DNA of 64,000 nucleotides. It comes from Tepidiforma sp. Lineage in GTDB: Bacteria; Chloroflexota; Dehalococcoidia; Tepidiformales; Tepidiformaceae. The stretch covers positions 310,001 through 374,000 of the forward strand of contig BPIE01000001.1 of the NCBI GenBank assembly GCA_026003935.1. Direction: 5' to 3'. The notes beneath the pieces are model-generated. The model did not search any database. It was not told the DNA's origin and saw only the letters and a list, made by a program, of their open reading frames with translations. Below are positions 36,469 through 45,295 of this stretch, piece after piece (positions within the stretch are counted from its first letter, which is position 1; each line of letters begins with the position of its first letter). A program made the translations under genes and the position numbers.

Positions 36469-37074
36469 TCATGATGGTACGGGCGGGACGCCTCCCGGGC
36501 AAGCAGGAGCGCGGGCGTCGGTGTCGGCCTCGAGGAACTGTCGAGCTGCAGTGAACAGACGGCGCGCGATGCTGGCCCCGGGACAGTGGTTCTCGACGGC
36601 GCGGCCATTGAAGACCCCGTAATGCCGAGTGAAGAGGTTGCCGGTGCCGTGCGCGAGGCGCTGCTCGACCTCGTCGAGCGCTGCCTGTTCGGCGGGCTCA
36701 GGCCGCCAGCCGGGGGCGCCATCATACGACCAGCAACACGCTGCAAGAAGTGCACCGACGGATTCGACGCCGGCCATGACTTCAGATGCCTCCGCCGGGG
36801 TGAGGTGCCCGGCCCGGACCTCGCTGTCGGTGATGGCACGTACCGCCATTACCCAGGCGTCGACGGGAGCGAATTCCGAGGGTGCCACCGCGCGAAGGGC
36901 CGGACCGTCGAAGAGCACCGGCACCCGCTCGACGGCGTCGAGCACCCGCTCCGGCAGGCCGGGTTCGACCTTCGAGAGCACGATGCGGTCGGGGCGAATC
37001 ACGGCGGGCCGTCGCCCGTGGCCAGGCCCGAGCCGTTCGTCCAGCCAGCGCTGCAGGTCGTCGAGCAACGTCAC
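36469..37074 (-). CDS. Hypothetical protein
   Basis: This 201-residue soluble protein of unknown function is not recognised. It contains RIVLSKVEPGLPERVLDAVERVP, a Glu/Ala-rich helical middle (LTPAEASEVMAGVESVGALLAACCW), and a C-terminal segment with NLFTRHYGVFNGRAVENHCPGASIARRLF. No signal peptide or membrane segment. It follows the DUF4332 gene after 3 bp, so the two are likely co-transcribed. Confidence 0.65.
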   Translation of the reverse strand: MTLLDDLQRWLDERLGPGHGRRPAVIRPDRIVLSKVEPGLPERVLDAVERVPVLFDGPALRAVAPSEFAPVDAWVMAVRAITDSEVRAGHLTPAEASEVMAGVESVGALLAACCWSYDGAPGWRPEPAEQAALDEVEQRLAHGTGNLFTRHYGVFNGRAVENHCPGASIARRLFTAARQFLEADTDARAPACPGGVPPVPS

Positions 37075-37077
37075 CGG

Positions 37078-37482
37078 CTAGTGGGACACCGCGGTCGGGA
37101 GGGTTTTCGCCTCTGCGACCCACTTCTCCACGGAGGCGAGGGAAGGCACCTGTCGAACGAGCTTCTTCGCCTCGTTGACCTCGACGAGCTTTGCGTGGAG
37201 GTTCTCCGGGCGGCGCTGGGCGAGCTCGGGCACGCTATCAACGCCCGCGGCTTCGAGGAGGTCCGAGTACTCCGAGCCGACCCCGGAGATGCGCATGAGG
37301 TCGGCGCGGTTGACCCATTCGAGGACTCGGGCGGGCGTGATGCCCAGCTCGGCCGCCAGCTGTTCGCGTCCCTTTGCTGTGCTACCGCGCTCCAGCAGCT
37401 TTTCCGTTGTCGGGATTCCCGCAGCCTCGAGCCTGGCGGCGTACGCCGGACCGATGCCTTCGATATCGATGACCTTTGGCAT
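37078..37482 (-). CDS. DUF4332-like helix-hairpin-helix protein
   Basis: This 134-residue protein starts PKVIDIEGIGPAYAARLEAAGI and repeats similar helix-hairpin-helix units (DLMRISGVGSEYSDLLEAAG), typical of DUF4332 domain proteins. Such HhH folds often bind DNA, but this family has no proven role. ATG 37482 is chosen because the open frame upstream encodes unrelated Arg/Cys-rich residues. Confidence 0.8.
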   Translation of the reverse strand: MPKVIDIEGIGPAYAARLEAAGIPTTEKLLERGSTAKGREQLAAELGITPARVLEWVNRADLMRISGVGSEYSDLLEAAGVDSVPELAQRRPENLHAKLVEVNEAKKLVRQVPSLASVEKWVAEAKTLPTAVSH

Positions 37483-37566
37483 GGGGCACCTCTCTGCCCG
37501 GGTCGGGCGGCTGCATGGTACGCGAACATGCGGAGCGGTGCAGCATCGCAATGATGGACCGGAGCT

Positions 37567-38559
37567 TCAGACCGCGGCGGCGACCAGGTCGAGCACCTCC
37601 CGGGGGGAGAACCTCCCGGGGCCGCTGCCGTTTGCTGCGAGACGCACGGCGAGGTCGCGGACGACGCGGTTAGCCGGTGTCGGGACGCCATGCTGGAGTC
37701 CGAGGAGGATGATTTCGCCGTTGAGGTAATCGACCTCGGTCTCGGTCCGGCCTCGGAGCACGCTCTGGAGTGTCGAGCTTCCGGAGCGGTCCTCGCCGCT
37801 GACCGGCACAGAGCGGTAGTGGGCGGTGACGCGCTGGCGATACTCTTCAGGGGAAACGGCACGGATTCCGGCGGCGCTGTAGCAGGCCTCGCCTTCGTCC
37901 CGGAGGAGGGTGAGGATTTCCCCCACCTCACCGCCGGCACCCCATGAGCTGCGGCCCACGACGACGTCGAGCGCGTTGCCGAGATTGAGGAGGAGCTTGC
38001 GGTATTTGAGCTCCATCACGTCGGGAGCGGGAAGGCTGCGGAAGCCAGCAGTGTCGAGGGCGCCGCAGACGGATTCGATGAGCGGGTCGACACCGGCGGG
38101 AAATCGTCCAGCGTGGAGGCAGCCGCTGAGGGGCGCGCCTGACGCGGTCACGACGCCGGGCTCGAGATGCGTCGCCGGAAGTGCCACGAGCATCGCGTAC
38201 GTGGAGCGGAAGCGGCGCGCGGCGAGCCGTTCGTTTTCAACGCCGTTCTGTGCGCAGATGACCGGGATGGTATTCCCGGCGGCGGCCTCGAGGGCAACAA
38301 GGGCCGGCGCAGTATCCTGCGTCTTCATCGCGAGGAAGACGACCTCATCGCCTCGCCAATCGACCTCAGCAGGGGAGCTTGCGACGGGCAGGCGCAGCGT
38401 CTTGGAACCCCCGGGCGTGTTGAAGCGCAGACCGTGAGACCGGAGCGCCTCGAGGTGTGCGCCCCGAGCGATGAGGAGCACGTCGCCGCCGGCTTCGTGG
38501 AGCCGCGCTCCGATGGTTGCGCCGATCGCCCCGGCACCGTAGACGACGAATCTGGTCAC
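37567..38559 (-). CDS. Ketopantoate reductase family protein (ApbA/PanE)
   Basis: This NADP-dependent 2-dehydropantoate 2-reductase family enzyme has 330 residues. It shows the nucleotide motif YGAGAIGATIGARL, the segment ICAQNGVENE, a helix with the likely catalytic Lys in KYRKLLLNLGNALD, and ETEVDYLNGEI. It could make pantoate for CoA or act on another 2-oxo acid; no other pan genes are nearby. The GTG start overlaps the upstream DUF5317 stop (GTGA). Confidence 0.88.
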   Translation of the reverse strand: MTRFVVYGAGAIGATIGARLHEAGGDVLLIARGAHLEALRSHGLRFNTPGGSKTLRLPVASSPAEVDWRGDEVVFLAMKTQDTAPALVALEAAAGNTIPVICAQNGVENERLAARRFRSTYAMLVALPATHLEPGVVTASGAPLSGCLHAGRFPAGVDPLIESVCGALDTAGFRSLPAPDVMELKYRKLLLNLGNALDVVVGRSSWGAGGEVGEILTLLRDEGEACYSAAGIRAVSPEEYRQRVTAHYRSVPVSGEDRSGSSTLQSVLRGRTETEVDYLNGEIILLGLQHGVPTPANRVVRDLAVRLAANGSGPGRFSPREVLDLVAAAV

Positions 38560-39119
38560 GGCTCGCCGCCATGCGCGGGTATGGATGCCTCGTCGGTGGT
38601 GCGCGGCTGACGGCCTCGGGGGCGCACTGCTTCGAACCCTGCCTGCATTGCGACGAGTCCGAGCCCCGCGAAGAGGACGAAGTCCCCGAGTGAGTAGATG
38701 TTGGTGCCGTAGAGCGGGAGGTCGACGATATACCGGTCGGACAGCCAAAAGAAGCGGATGTCGTCACGGCGCAGGACGACATCCTTACCGTGGTTGGTTT
38801 GGCGGCCGATGTCGGCCTCGGTCACTTCGGGAAAGGCGCCGGAACGCCGGAGGATCTCGTAGTCGATGGGCATGGAGCCACTGTGGGCCGACATCGGGAT
38901 GAGGTTCATGATGATCCCAGCCGAAACGAGCCAGGCGCCGACGAAGCGGCGGAAGTGGAGCGCCATCGCCGCGAGGGCGATGGTGGTCACGAAGAATAGG
39001 GTGCGGCGAGCGGTTCCGGCTGCGCCGTCGAGCGGCATGAACGAGATGGCGAGCTGTTGGGCTGCGAAGATGGCAACCGCGGCGGCGAGCACAAAGAGAT
39101 CGCCCGCATGGCGTTTCAT
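38556..39119 (-). CDS. DUF5317-like integral membrane protein
   Basis: This 187-residue protein has about four hydrophobic segments (LFVLAAAVAIFAAQQLAISF, TLFFVTTIALAAMAL, WLVSAGIIMNLIPMSAH, and YSLGDFVLFAGLGLVAMQ). The pattern NLIPM and YSLGDFVLFAGL is characteristic of DUF5317 proteins of Actinobacteria and Chloroflexota. Function is unknown. It is coupled to the downstream reductase by a 4-bp overlap. Confidence 0.78.
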   Translation of the reverse strand: MKRHAGDLFVLAAAVAIFAAQQLAISFMPLDGAAGTARRTLFFVTTIALAAMALHFRRFVGAWLVSAGIIMNLIPMSAHSGSMPIDYEILRRSGAFPEVTEADIGRQTNHGKDVVLRRDDIRFFWLSDRYIVDLPLYGTNIYSLGDFVLFAGLGLVAMQAGFEAVRPRGRQPRTTDEASIPAHGGEP

Positions 39120-39175
39120 GCGGGCGATTGTCGCGAAATTTGCTGGTTCTTGCAGGGCCCTTGCCCTGTTCGGTT

Positions 39176-39265
39176 TTACCAGGACTGATAAGGAGCGGCC
39201 CCAGCGAGAGCAATGACGGCGAGCGCCGAGACCGAGATGGCCAGGGTGATGAGGCGGCGAGTCAT
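39176..39265 (-). CDS. Possible 29-residue membrane or signal-like peptide
   Basis: A short frame encodes a basic start (TRR) followed by a single hydrophobic segment (LITLAISVSALAVIALAGAA) and ends PYQSW. GGAGG lies 10 bp before the ATG. It is too short to be recognised, and codon statistics cannot decide; the ribosome-binding site and peptide pattern support it modestly. It lies between the large regulator and the DUF5317 gene on the same strand. Confidence 0.4.
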   Translation of the reverse strand: MTRRLITLAISVSALAVIALAGAAPYQSW

Positions 39266-39355
39266 CTGCGAAGTTCCTCCGGAACGGTTTTGTCGCCCGG
39301 AGGGTAAGGCGCAGGTTCTCGCGAAATTCTCGCGAGAGGGAGTTGGCGATGACGT

Positions 39356-42300
39356 CTAGACAGCTGCGCCCGCGGCGATTGCTGCTCGCAATTCAGAGAA
39401 ACGTTCGGGCAGCTGGACGCCGAGCTCCTGCTCGTAGAGTTCGGCGTACTGGTCGATGAATCGGAGGGCCTGGACGGCCTGGCCTGCGCGGCTCTGGTAG
39501 CGGGCGAGCTCGTAGGCGGCCTCTTCGTTGAAGCGGTCGGCGCGGAGGATGCGCTCAAGACAGAGGACGGCTGCTTCGAAGTCTTTGCGGGCTGCGAAGT
39601 AGCCCGCAAGCGCCGCGAGGGATGCGTGCGCCGAGTCGCGGAGGCTGGCGCGCAATGCAGCGGCCCATTCGGATTCGAACGTCTCGGCGAATGGGCCCTC
39701 ATAAACTTCGAGCGCCTCCTGGAAGGCGAGCGCCCGCTCCTTGCTCCCGGGCTCGGCACGGCGGCCCCGCTCGATGGCGGCCTGGAACCTGTCGACGTCC
39801 CATTCGAATTCGCCCTCGGGATTGAGGAGGTAGGCCCCCCCCTGTTTGACCACGGACTCGGCGTAGAGGGCGCGCCGGACGCGATACAGGTTGGAGTGGA
39901 AGGCAGAGTTGCATTTCTCCCGCGGAAGTTCAGGGTAGAGCAACTCGACGGCTTCTTCTTTGCGGATGCCTTCCCGGTGGGCCAGGAGAAGGAAGAAGAG
40001 CTCCCGGGCGCGGGCGCTCGCCCACTGCTCGTCGGTGACCTGCCGTCCGCCAACCGTCACGGCGACGCGGCCGAGGCTGCGGGCGACGACGCGAGGGAAG
40101 CGGCCGCCAGTCCCGCCGGACACGGGCTCGGGCTCGGCTCCGGTGACGATGAAGCTCTGGCGCTCGAGAATCTCGCGGAACCAGCGCCCGGCGGACGAGC
40201 GGGATGCGGCCCACTGAGCGAACATGGGATTTTCGCGGACGAGCGGGACTAGCACGTTCGTCATCCACGGCTGGCGTATCGCGGCCGCGCACTTCGCGAG
40301 CGCCTCCTCGGCCTCGGCGCGGCGGTTGAGGCGGAAGCGGGCCATTGCGAGCCGGTACCAGGCGGCCGCGGCCTGCGGCGCGACATCCATCGTCTCAAAG
40401 GCCGCCGCCGCTTCTTCCGCGAGGGCAGCGGCCGACAGTGCGTTGGCTGCCGCGAGGTCGACGGACGCCTGGCGGAGCTTGCAGTAGGCGATGTCGTACT
40501 GGTTACCCGAGGCGAGGGCGACGAGCATGGCGCGGCGTGCGAAGAAGTCTGCCTGCTGGACGTCGCCGAGCCCGAGATGGGCCCCCGAGAGGCCAGCGAT
40601 GGAAAGCGCGGCGAGCGTCTCGTCGAGCGCCTCGTTGGCACAGATGCGGATGGCCTCCTCGTAATGCTCTTTCGCCTTGGCGAAGTGCCCGAGCGCGAGC
40701 TCGGCATCTCCGAGGGAGCCCGTGGCATAGGCAACGTTCCGGCGGTTGCCGCAGGCGACGCCTTCGCTGACAGCCTCTTCGAGGACGGTCACGGCGCTCT
40801 TGAAGTCCCCGGCGTCGAGGTGCGCCATGCCGAGGTTGTTGAGTGTCCAGCCGAGGTTGGAAGAGCGCCCCAGGGAGCGCCAGCCGCGCGCAGCACGTGT
40901 CAGCACCGTTACGGCCGCGGGTGCATCGCCGTGCATGGCCAGCGCCTGGCCGAGCGTGGACCGGGCAAGCAGGTCGAGGGGGCTCAGGTGGTTGCGCTCG
41001 GCTTCGTCGATGGCGGCCCGGAGGAGCTCCTCGGCCCGGGGGAAGTTGCGGGTGACGCTCAGTTCGACTTCGGCGCGCTGGTAGATGACCTCAGCGTGAA
41101 GGGCAGGGTCGTCCCAATCCACGGCCCGGAGATGCTCGGCCTCGGCCTGCAGCTCCTCGAAGCGGCCGAGCAGGCGGAGCGCACGGAGGCGCGCAAGGTG
41201 CGCGTGGGTGCGGGCCGAGCCGCGGGCGCTGCGGTTAGCGATGACACGGCCCGCAAGCTGGAGAGCCTCTTCGGGGTCGCCGACGTGCGCCTCGACGCGC
41301 GCGCAGAGCGCGAGGAGAAGCGGGGAACGCTCGAGGCTTGCCGGACTGACTCCGGCGAAGGCCTCCCTGAGCAGGGAGAAGCAGCCGCGGAGGATGAGAT
41401 GGTGTCCGTGGTCCTCGAGGAGCCCTGAGAGCTGGGCCTCTGTCCCCTGTGAGCGAGCGAGCTCCACCGCTTCGACGTGGCGACCGGAGCGGACCAGCGC
41501 GGCAAGGACTGATTCGAGGGCAGACTGGAATCCCTCGGGGTCGGATGCGGCGAAATCGCGGGCGAGGAACTCCCGGAACAGCGGGTTGAGGCGGAACTCA
41601 CGGGACGACAGGTGTTCGCAGAGGAAGTCTCGTCGGTTGACCCAGCTTGCGAGCTCGCGCCACGTCCGGAGCCCGAATTCGAGCTCGACCTGTGTACGCT
41701 CGACCGATGGCTGGAGGGCGAGCCGATGGAGGACGGGGCGGAGAGCCTGCGGGACGGGCTGCCAGACCTCCTGCTCGAGATAGCGGTCGAAGTCGGCAGC
41801 CGAGACCCCGGCGAGCGATTCGCCGGCGAGCGTGGCCATGACGCCGACGGGCCAGCCGGCGGTCTGCTCCAGCAGCTGAACCGGGTCCATCTCGATACCG
41901 GCGAGGGAGATTGCCGCTGCAGTTTCCTCGCGGGTGAATGCCAAGACCGACTGGCCAATGATGGCAATCTCGCCGGTGGCGAATCCTTCGTTGAGCCGCG
42001 GGAGGAAGGGCGTCTCTCGTCCGCAGAGGACGAGCTCGTGGCCTTCCGCCATCGCTTCGATGAGCCAGCCGAGGAGCTGCAGGGTTTCTTGTGAGTTTGC
42101 GATGGCGTGGACGTTGTCGAGAACGAACACGAGCGGACGCTCGCACCGGGCGGCTGCTTCGTGCACCGCGGACACGACATACGCCTGGAGGTCGCTCGGC
42201 TTGAGCGCGGTGGGAGGCGGCGGAGCGAGCAGGCTGCGCTGGAGGGCACATCCGACCTGGTAAGCGAACGCTTCGGGAGCTGCCGAGGACGAGTCGAGCG

Positions 42301-42526
42301 AGAGCCAGCGGGGCTCGTAATCCAAGTCCTCGAGGGCCATGGCGACGCTCGTGGTCTTGCCGTACCCGGGCGGTGCGATGACGGCGATTACCCCGTTGCC
42401 GATTGCCCGGTGGAATTCGGCGACGAGGCGCGGGCGCGCGACAAGCCGACGCGGGAGCCGGGGAACCGCGAAGCGGCCGCCTGCCCCGGCGGACGGACGG
42501 ACGGGGGTTGCTGGGGTTGCCGTCAT
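39356..42526 (-). CDS. Large MalT/SARP-like ATPase regulator with BTAD domain
   Basis: This 1056-residue STAND-type protein has a P-loop NTPase near the N-terminus (IAPPGYGKTT, residues about 50-59, then VFVLDNVHAIANSQ as Walker B), a winged-helix-like linker, a long run of TPR-like helical repeats (about 430-850), and a C-terminal DNA-binding plus bacterial transcriptional activation domain (AVTVGGRQVTDEQWASARARELFFLLLAHREG, then RVRRALYAESVVKQGGAYLL, then BTAD TPRs). It resembles MalT/LuxR- and SARP-type activators that sense small molecules. ATG 42526 is chosen; the frame upstream is low-complexity. It is divergent from the CAP-domain gene, its most likely nearby target. Confidence 0.85.
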   Translation of the reverse strand: MTATPATPVRPSAGAGGRFAVPRLPRRLVARPRLVAEFHRAIGNGVIAVIAPPGYGKTTSVAMALEDLDYEPRWLSLDSSSAAPEAFAYQVGCALQRSLLAPPPPTALKPSDLQAYVVSAVHEAAARCERPLVFVLDNVHAIANSQETLQLLGWLIEAMAEGHELVLCGRETPFLPRLNEGFATGEIAIIGQSVLAFTREETAAAISLAGIEMDPVQLLEQTAGWPVGVMATLAGESLAGVSAADFDRYLEQEVWQPVPQALRPVLHRLALQPSVERTQVELEFGLRTWRELASWVNRRDFLCEHLSSREFRLNPLFREFLARDFAASDPEGFQSALESVLAALVRSGRHVEAVELARSQGTEAQLSGLLEDHGHHLILRGCFSLLREAFAGVSPASLERSPLLLALCARVEAHVGDPEEALQLAGRVIANRSARGSARTHAHLARLRALRLLGRFEELQAEAEHLRAVDWDDPALHAEVIYQRAEVELSVTRNFPRAEELLRAAIDEAERNHLSPLDLLARSTLGQALAMHGDAPAAVTVLTRAARGWRSLGRSSNLGWTLNNLGMAHLDAGDFKSAVTVLEEAVSEGVACGNRRNVAYATGSLGDAELALGHFAKAKEHYEEAIRICANEALDETLAALSIAGLSGAHLGLGDVQQADFFARRAMLVALASGNQYDIAYCKLRQASVDLAAANALSAAALAEEAAAAFETMDVAPQAAAAWYRLAMARFRLNRRAEAEEALAKCAAAIRQPWMTNVLVPLVRENPMFAQWAASRSSAGRWFREILERQSFIVTGAEPEPVSGGTGGRFPRVVARSLGRVAVTVGGRQVTDEQWASARARELFFLLLAHREGIRKEEAVELLYPELPREKCNSAFHSNLYRVRRALYAESVVKQGGAYLLNPEGEFEWDVDRFQAAIERGRRAEPGSKERALAFQEALEVYEGPFAETFESEWAAALRASLRDSAHASLAALAGYFAARKDFEAAVLCLERILRADRFNEEAAYELARYQSRAGQAVQALRFIDQYAELYEQELGVQLPERFSELRAAIAAGAAV

Positions 42527-42654
42527 CTCCAAGCGGAATGGTACGCCCGCGGGGGGACCGCCCGCCAGTACCTGCGGGGTGGCCGGGAGGTTGACGCGGC
42601 GCCGTGGGCCGGTGTTATGGTGACGCGGCCAGCGCCCCCGCAGTTGGTGATGCC

Positions 42655-43596
42655 ATGCGATGGTTCCTGTTCCCGGCGATTCTCGCCGGGGTTGTCCTGT
42701 CTGGTGCCACGCTGTTCCGGAGCGCGGATGTCCGCGCGGCGGGCCCATGCGGTACGCCGCACGACGCGCTCGATCCTGACGAGCAGCAGTTCATTCAGCT
42801 CATCCAGGGCTGGCGGAACCAGCACCTTTCGTACTCGACGCCGCTGCAGGTTTCGGGACCTCTCAATGCCGCGGCGGCGTGGTTCGCCCAGTGGCAGGTG
42901 GAGAACGGCGCTCCAGGCGGGCACACCGACGGCTTCGGGCGGACGTGGGTGCAGCGCGCGCTGGACTGCGGCTATTCCGGCACCACTTCCGGGGGCACGC
43001 CGTACGCTTACGGGAGCGGGGAAGGCATCCGGGCGTACGCTTCGAGCCAGACGTTGAACATTTCGGCGGCGCAGGCAGCTTCAGACATCACCTATCCCGG
43101 GAGCGGGGTGTACGCGGAGACGAGTTCGAGCTCGCTCCCGTTCAAGTGTGTGGGGGCCGGGCGCGCTTCGAGCGGGGACGGTAAGCGGGTCGCGTGGGTG
43201 GTGATCATCGCGCAATACCCGGCCGGTTCGCCCTGTCCGGGTGCATCCGCTTCTGCACCGACGCCGTCGGCAACATCCACGCCGACGGCGACGCCGACGC
43301 GAACGCCAACGTCGACGCCCACCCCAACGCCTTCACCGACACCGCTGCCGCGGGGCGATGGTGCCTCCATCACGCTCTGGGCGGGCTGGAACCTGGTGAT
43401 GCCGCCTGCGGGGCCTGTGGAGGGAGTGCTGGCCCGGGCGGCCGGCTGCTACGAAGCCGTGTATCAGTTCGACGGCTCGCGGTGGCTGCGATATATCCCG
43501 GGAGGACCAAGTTACGTCAACTCGCTGCATGTGCTGAGCGGCGGCCCGGCGTGGGTGAAAGGAACGGCGGCGAACTGCGGCCTCGTCGTCCTGTAG
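42655..43596 (+). CDS. Secreted CAP-domain protein with GWNLV C-terminal module
   Basis: This 313-residue exported protein has a signal peptide (FLFPAILAGVVLSGATLF, cleavage near VRA-AGP) and a CAP/SCP-like domain (about 35-190; features APGGHTDGFGR, ALDCGYSG, GSGEGIRAY). A low-complexity Thr/Pro linker follows (about 195-235), then a C-terminal module with ITLWAGWNLVMPP and GGPAWVKG. Similar GWNLV modules recur at the ends of Chloroflexota surface proteins, in my recollection. CAP proteins have varied roles in the cell envelope. The start is MRWFLF at ATG 42655. Divergent from the large SARP-like regulator with 128 bp between. Confidence 0.82.
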   Translation: MRWFLFPAILAGVVLSGATLFRSADVRAAGPCGTPHDALDPDEQQFIQLIQGWRNQHLSYSTPLQVSGPLNAAAAWFAQWQVENGAPGGHTDGFGRTWVQRALDCGYSGTTSGGTPYAYGSGEGIRAYASSQTLNISAAQAASDITYPGSGVYAETSSSSLPFKCVGAGRASSGDGKRVAWVVIIAQYPAGSPCPGASASAPTPSATSTPTATPTRTPTSTPTPTPSPTPLPRGDGASITLWAGWNLVMPPAGPVEGVLARAAGCYEAVYQFDGSRWLRYIPGGPSYVNSLHVLSGGPAWVKGTAANCGLVVL

Positions 43597-43627
43597 GGTG
43601 CGCCGGCGGGAGCGCGGCCCGCTACTG

Positions 43628-43813
43628 CTACAGCGACCCGGGGAGGACGGTGAAGCCGGGGGAGTTGGCGATGGCCTGGCCGAGCGTCACGAGGGCCGCG
43701 ACGCAGACGAGGGCGATGAGCGCGAGGATCAGGGCGTATTCGGCGAGCCCCTGCCCCGTTTCGTCCACTGGTGACGGGCGACGCAAAGCGAGCCGCGCGA
43801 TGATTCGTTTCAT
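43628..43813 (-). CDS. Flp/Fap-type pilin, solitary
   Basis: This 61-residue prepilin has a basic leader (MKRIIARLALRR) followed by the Flp signature GQGLAEYALILALIALV, with the Gly/Gln...Glu-Tyr pattern recognised by TadV-type prepilin peptidase. No tad/cpa assembly genes lie in the window, so assembly would depend on genes elsewhere. ATG 43813 gives the standard pilin length. Confidence 0.88.
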   Translation of the reverse strand: MKRIIARLALRRPSPVDETGQGLAEYALILALIALVCVAALVTLGQAIANSPGFTVLPGSL

Positions 43814-43921
43814 GCAGGCAAATCCCCCGGGTAGTCTCTCCCTGCTCGTACATTCGGCCGAGGGCGCCGAAATCAACCGGGGCGCGCCGGGAGAGAGTGC
43901 GTGACGCAGGCGTGAACCGGG

Positions 43922-44848
43922 TTACGGGGCGGCGATGCCAACGCCCGGGCGGGTGCCGGAGAGCACGCGGGCCACGTCGAGCGGCACGTCGGTGATGACA
44001 GTAGTGGTACCCGCGGCCCACAGGCGGGTCAAAGTTGGTTCGATCGGGTCCCGGGCTCTGAGAGTCCAGGCGGCGAGTTCGATCCCGCGCGGTGCCAGGT
44101 GCTCCCCAAGATTGAGGCCCAGCTCCGCCATGCGCAGGACGGTGCCGATGTCGACCATCCACTCGACCGCGCCGGGGACGAGGCCGTGGAGCTCGTCGAT
44201 CCGTGTTTCGAGGTACTCGAGCACGGTGGGGTAGGGGTTGCGTGCGAGGGGCGAGTCGTCCCAGAAGCCGTGGATGCCGCGCTGGCGGGGATAGAGCGAC
44301 TGGCGGCGGCCGGCGGTGTAGTTCAGGAAGAGGGTTGGGTCGAACGCGACGGGGACGCGGGTGAACTTCCGCAGGTTCCACGGGGACTGTGAGCCGAGGA
44401 TGACGCGGCCGGCAAGGGGCTCGAGGGCGGATTCGAGGCGCTGAACGCGCTCGGGTGAGATTGGACGATTCAGTTTGAGGTCGACCTGGAGGACGGTGTC
44501 TGACCTGCGCATGACGTCGACGACCTCGTCGAGCAGTGCGAGCGGCTCACCGGTGGCACGGTAGGAGACCGCGCGGAGCGCGAGGAGGGACGCCTCGGCG
44601 ACGCGGCCGGCACCGGTGGTCAGGCGGTCGAGTGTCGAGTCGTGGAAACAGACGAGCGTATCGTCGGCGGCGAAACGGACGTCGACTTCGAGCCGGGGAA
44701 CGCGGGCTTCGACGCACACGAGGACTGCAGCGAGTCCGTTGGGGGCGTGGGCAGCAGAGAGGGCGGCGGAGTGACAGCATACGACGCGACGTCGGCCGGA
44801 AATAGTCGGCTGCAGTGCGGCGGGCAACCAGTCGTCGGCGTCGCCCAT
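43922..44848 (-). CDS. Glycerophosphodiester phosphodiesterase
   Basis: This GDPD TIM-barrel enzyme hydrolyses glycerophosphodiesters to glycerol-3-phosphate and an alcohol. It has 308 residues. Active-site segments are LEVDVRFAADDTLVCFHDSTLDRLTTG (Glu, Asp and His) and LQVDLKLN. The usual N-terminal AHRG is altered to CCHSAAL, keeping His, so activity is likely but not certain. No signal peptide, so probably cytosolic. It stands alone before the tRNA pair. Confidence 0.85.
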   Translation of the reverse strand: MGDADDWLPAALQPTISGRRRVVCCHSAALSAAHAPNGLAAVLVCVEARVPRLEVDVRFAADDTLVCFHDSTLDRLTTGAGRVAEASLLALRAVSYRATGEPLALLDEVVDVMRRSDTVLQVDLKLNRPISPERVQRLESALEPLAGRVILGSQSPWNLRKFTRVPVAFDPTLFLNYTAGRRQSLYPRQRGIHGFWDDSPLARNPYPTVLEYLETRIDELHGLVPGAVEWMVDIGTVLRMAELGLNLGEHLAPRGIELAAWTLRARDPIEPTLTRLWAAGTTTVITDVPLDVARVLSGTRPGVGIAAP

Positions 44849-44974
44849 GAGTCCACCATATCTCTCACGGGGTTAACGAACGAGTTCGGCCACTGGGCAG
44901 GTACGGACGATGCTGGACCGGGACCCGGAGCGGAGGTAAGGTGGAGGTAGCGGTTATTGGCAAGTGCGTCGCAG

Positions 44975-45005
44975 TTGTCGCGACGCGAAAGGCCCGTGAT
45001 ATACT
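44975..45005 (+). promoter_or_regulatory. Possible tRNA promoter
   Basis: TATACT (45000-45005) has TTGTCG (44975-44980) upstream with a long 19-bp spacer. It lies about 16 bp before tRNA-Lys. Confidence 0.3.
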
Positions 45006-45021
45006 CCCGCGCGTCCTGAGG

Positions 45022-45097
45022 GGGCCGCTAGCTCAACTGGCAGAGCAGCTGACTCTTAATCAGCCGGTTGGAGGTTCGAGTCCTCCGCGGCTCACCA
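45022..45097 (+). tRNA. tRNA-Lys (CTT)
   Basis: Acceptor GGGCCGC/GCGGCTC, anticodon stem GCTGA/TCAGC with loop CTCTTAA giving anticodon CTT, T-arm GGTTCGAGTC. The CCA end is encoded. Confidence 0.95.
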
Positions 45098-45146
45098 GCT
45101 CCCTGTTCGACCGCCGGGCAGCCACGCGGCCGCCCGGGCACTTCGT

Positions 45147-45231
45147 GGGGAAGTGTCGGAATCGGCAGACGAGCATGACTTAGGATCATGTGCCGCAAGG
45201 CGTAGGAGTTCGAGTCTCCTCTTCCCCACCA
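45147..45231 (+). tRNA. tRNA-Leu (TAG)
   Basis: Acceptor GGGGAAG/CTTCCCC, anticodon stem CATGA/TCATG with loop CTTAGGA giving anticodon TAG, and a variable arm (GTGCCGCAAGGCGTA) as in class II tRNAs. The CCA end is encoded. It lies 49 bp after tRNA-Lys. Confidence 0.95.
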
Positions 45232-45295
45232 CTCGAACCCCGTCGGCGGCCACAACCGGTCATTGCCGGCACGGCCGGGCGCGAAAGGAGAAGGG

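Noticed and set aside
43240-43350. CRISPR-like short repeats
   Set aside because: The repeats encode the Thr/Pro linker of the CAP protein; there are no spacers or cas genes.
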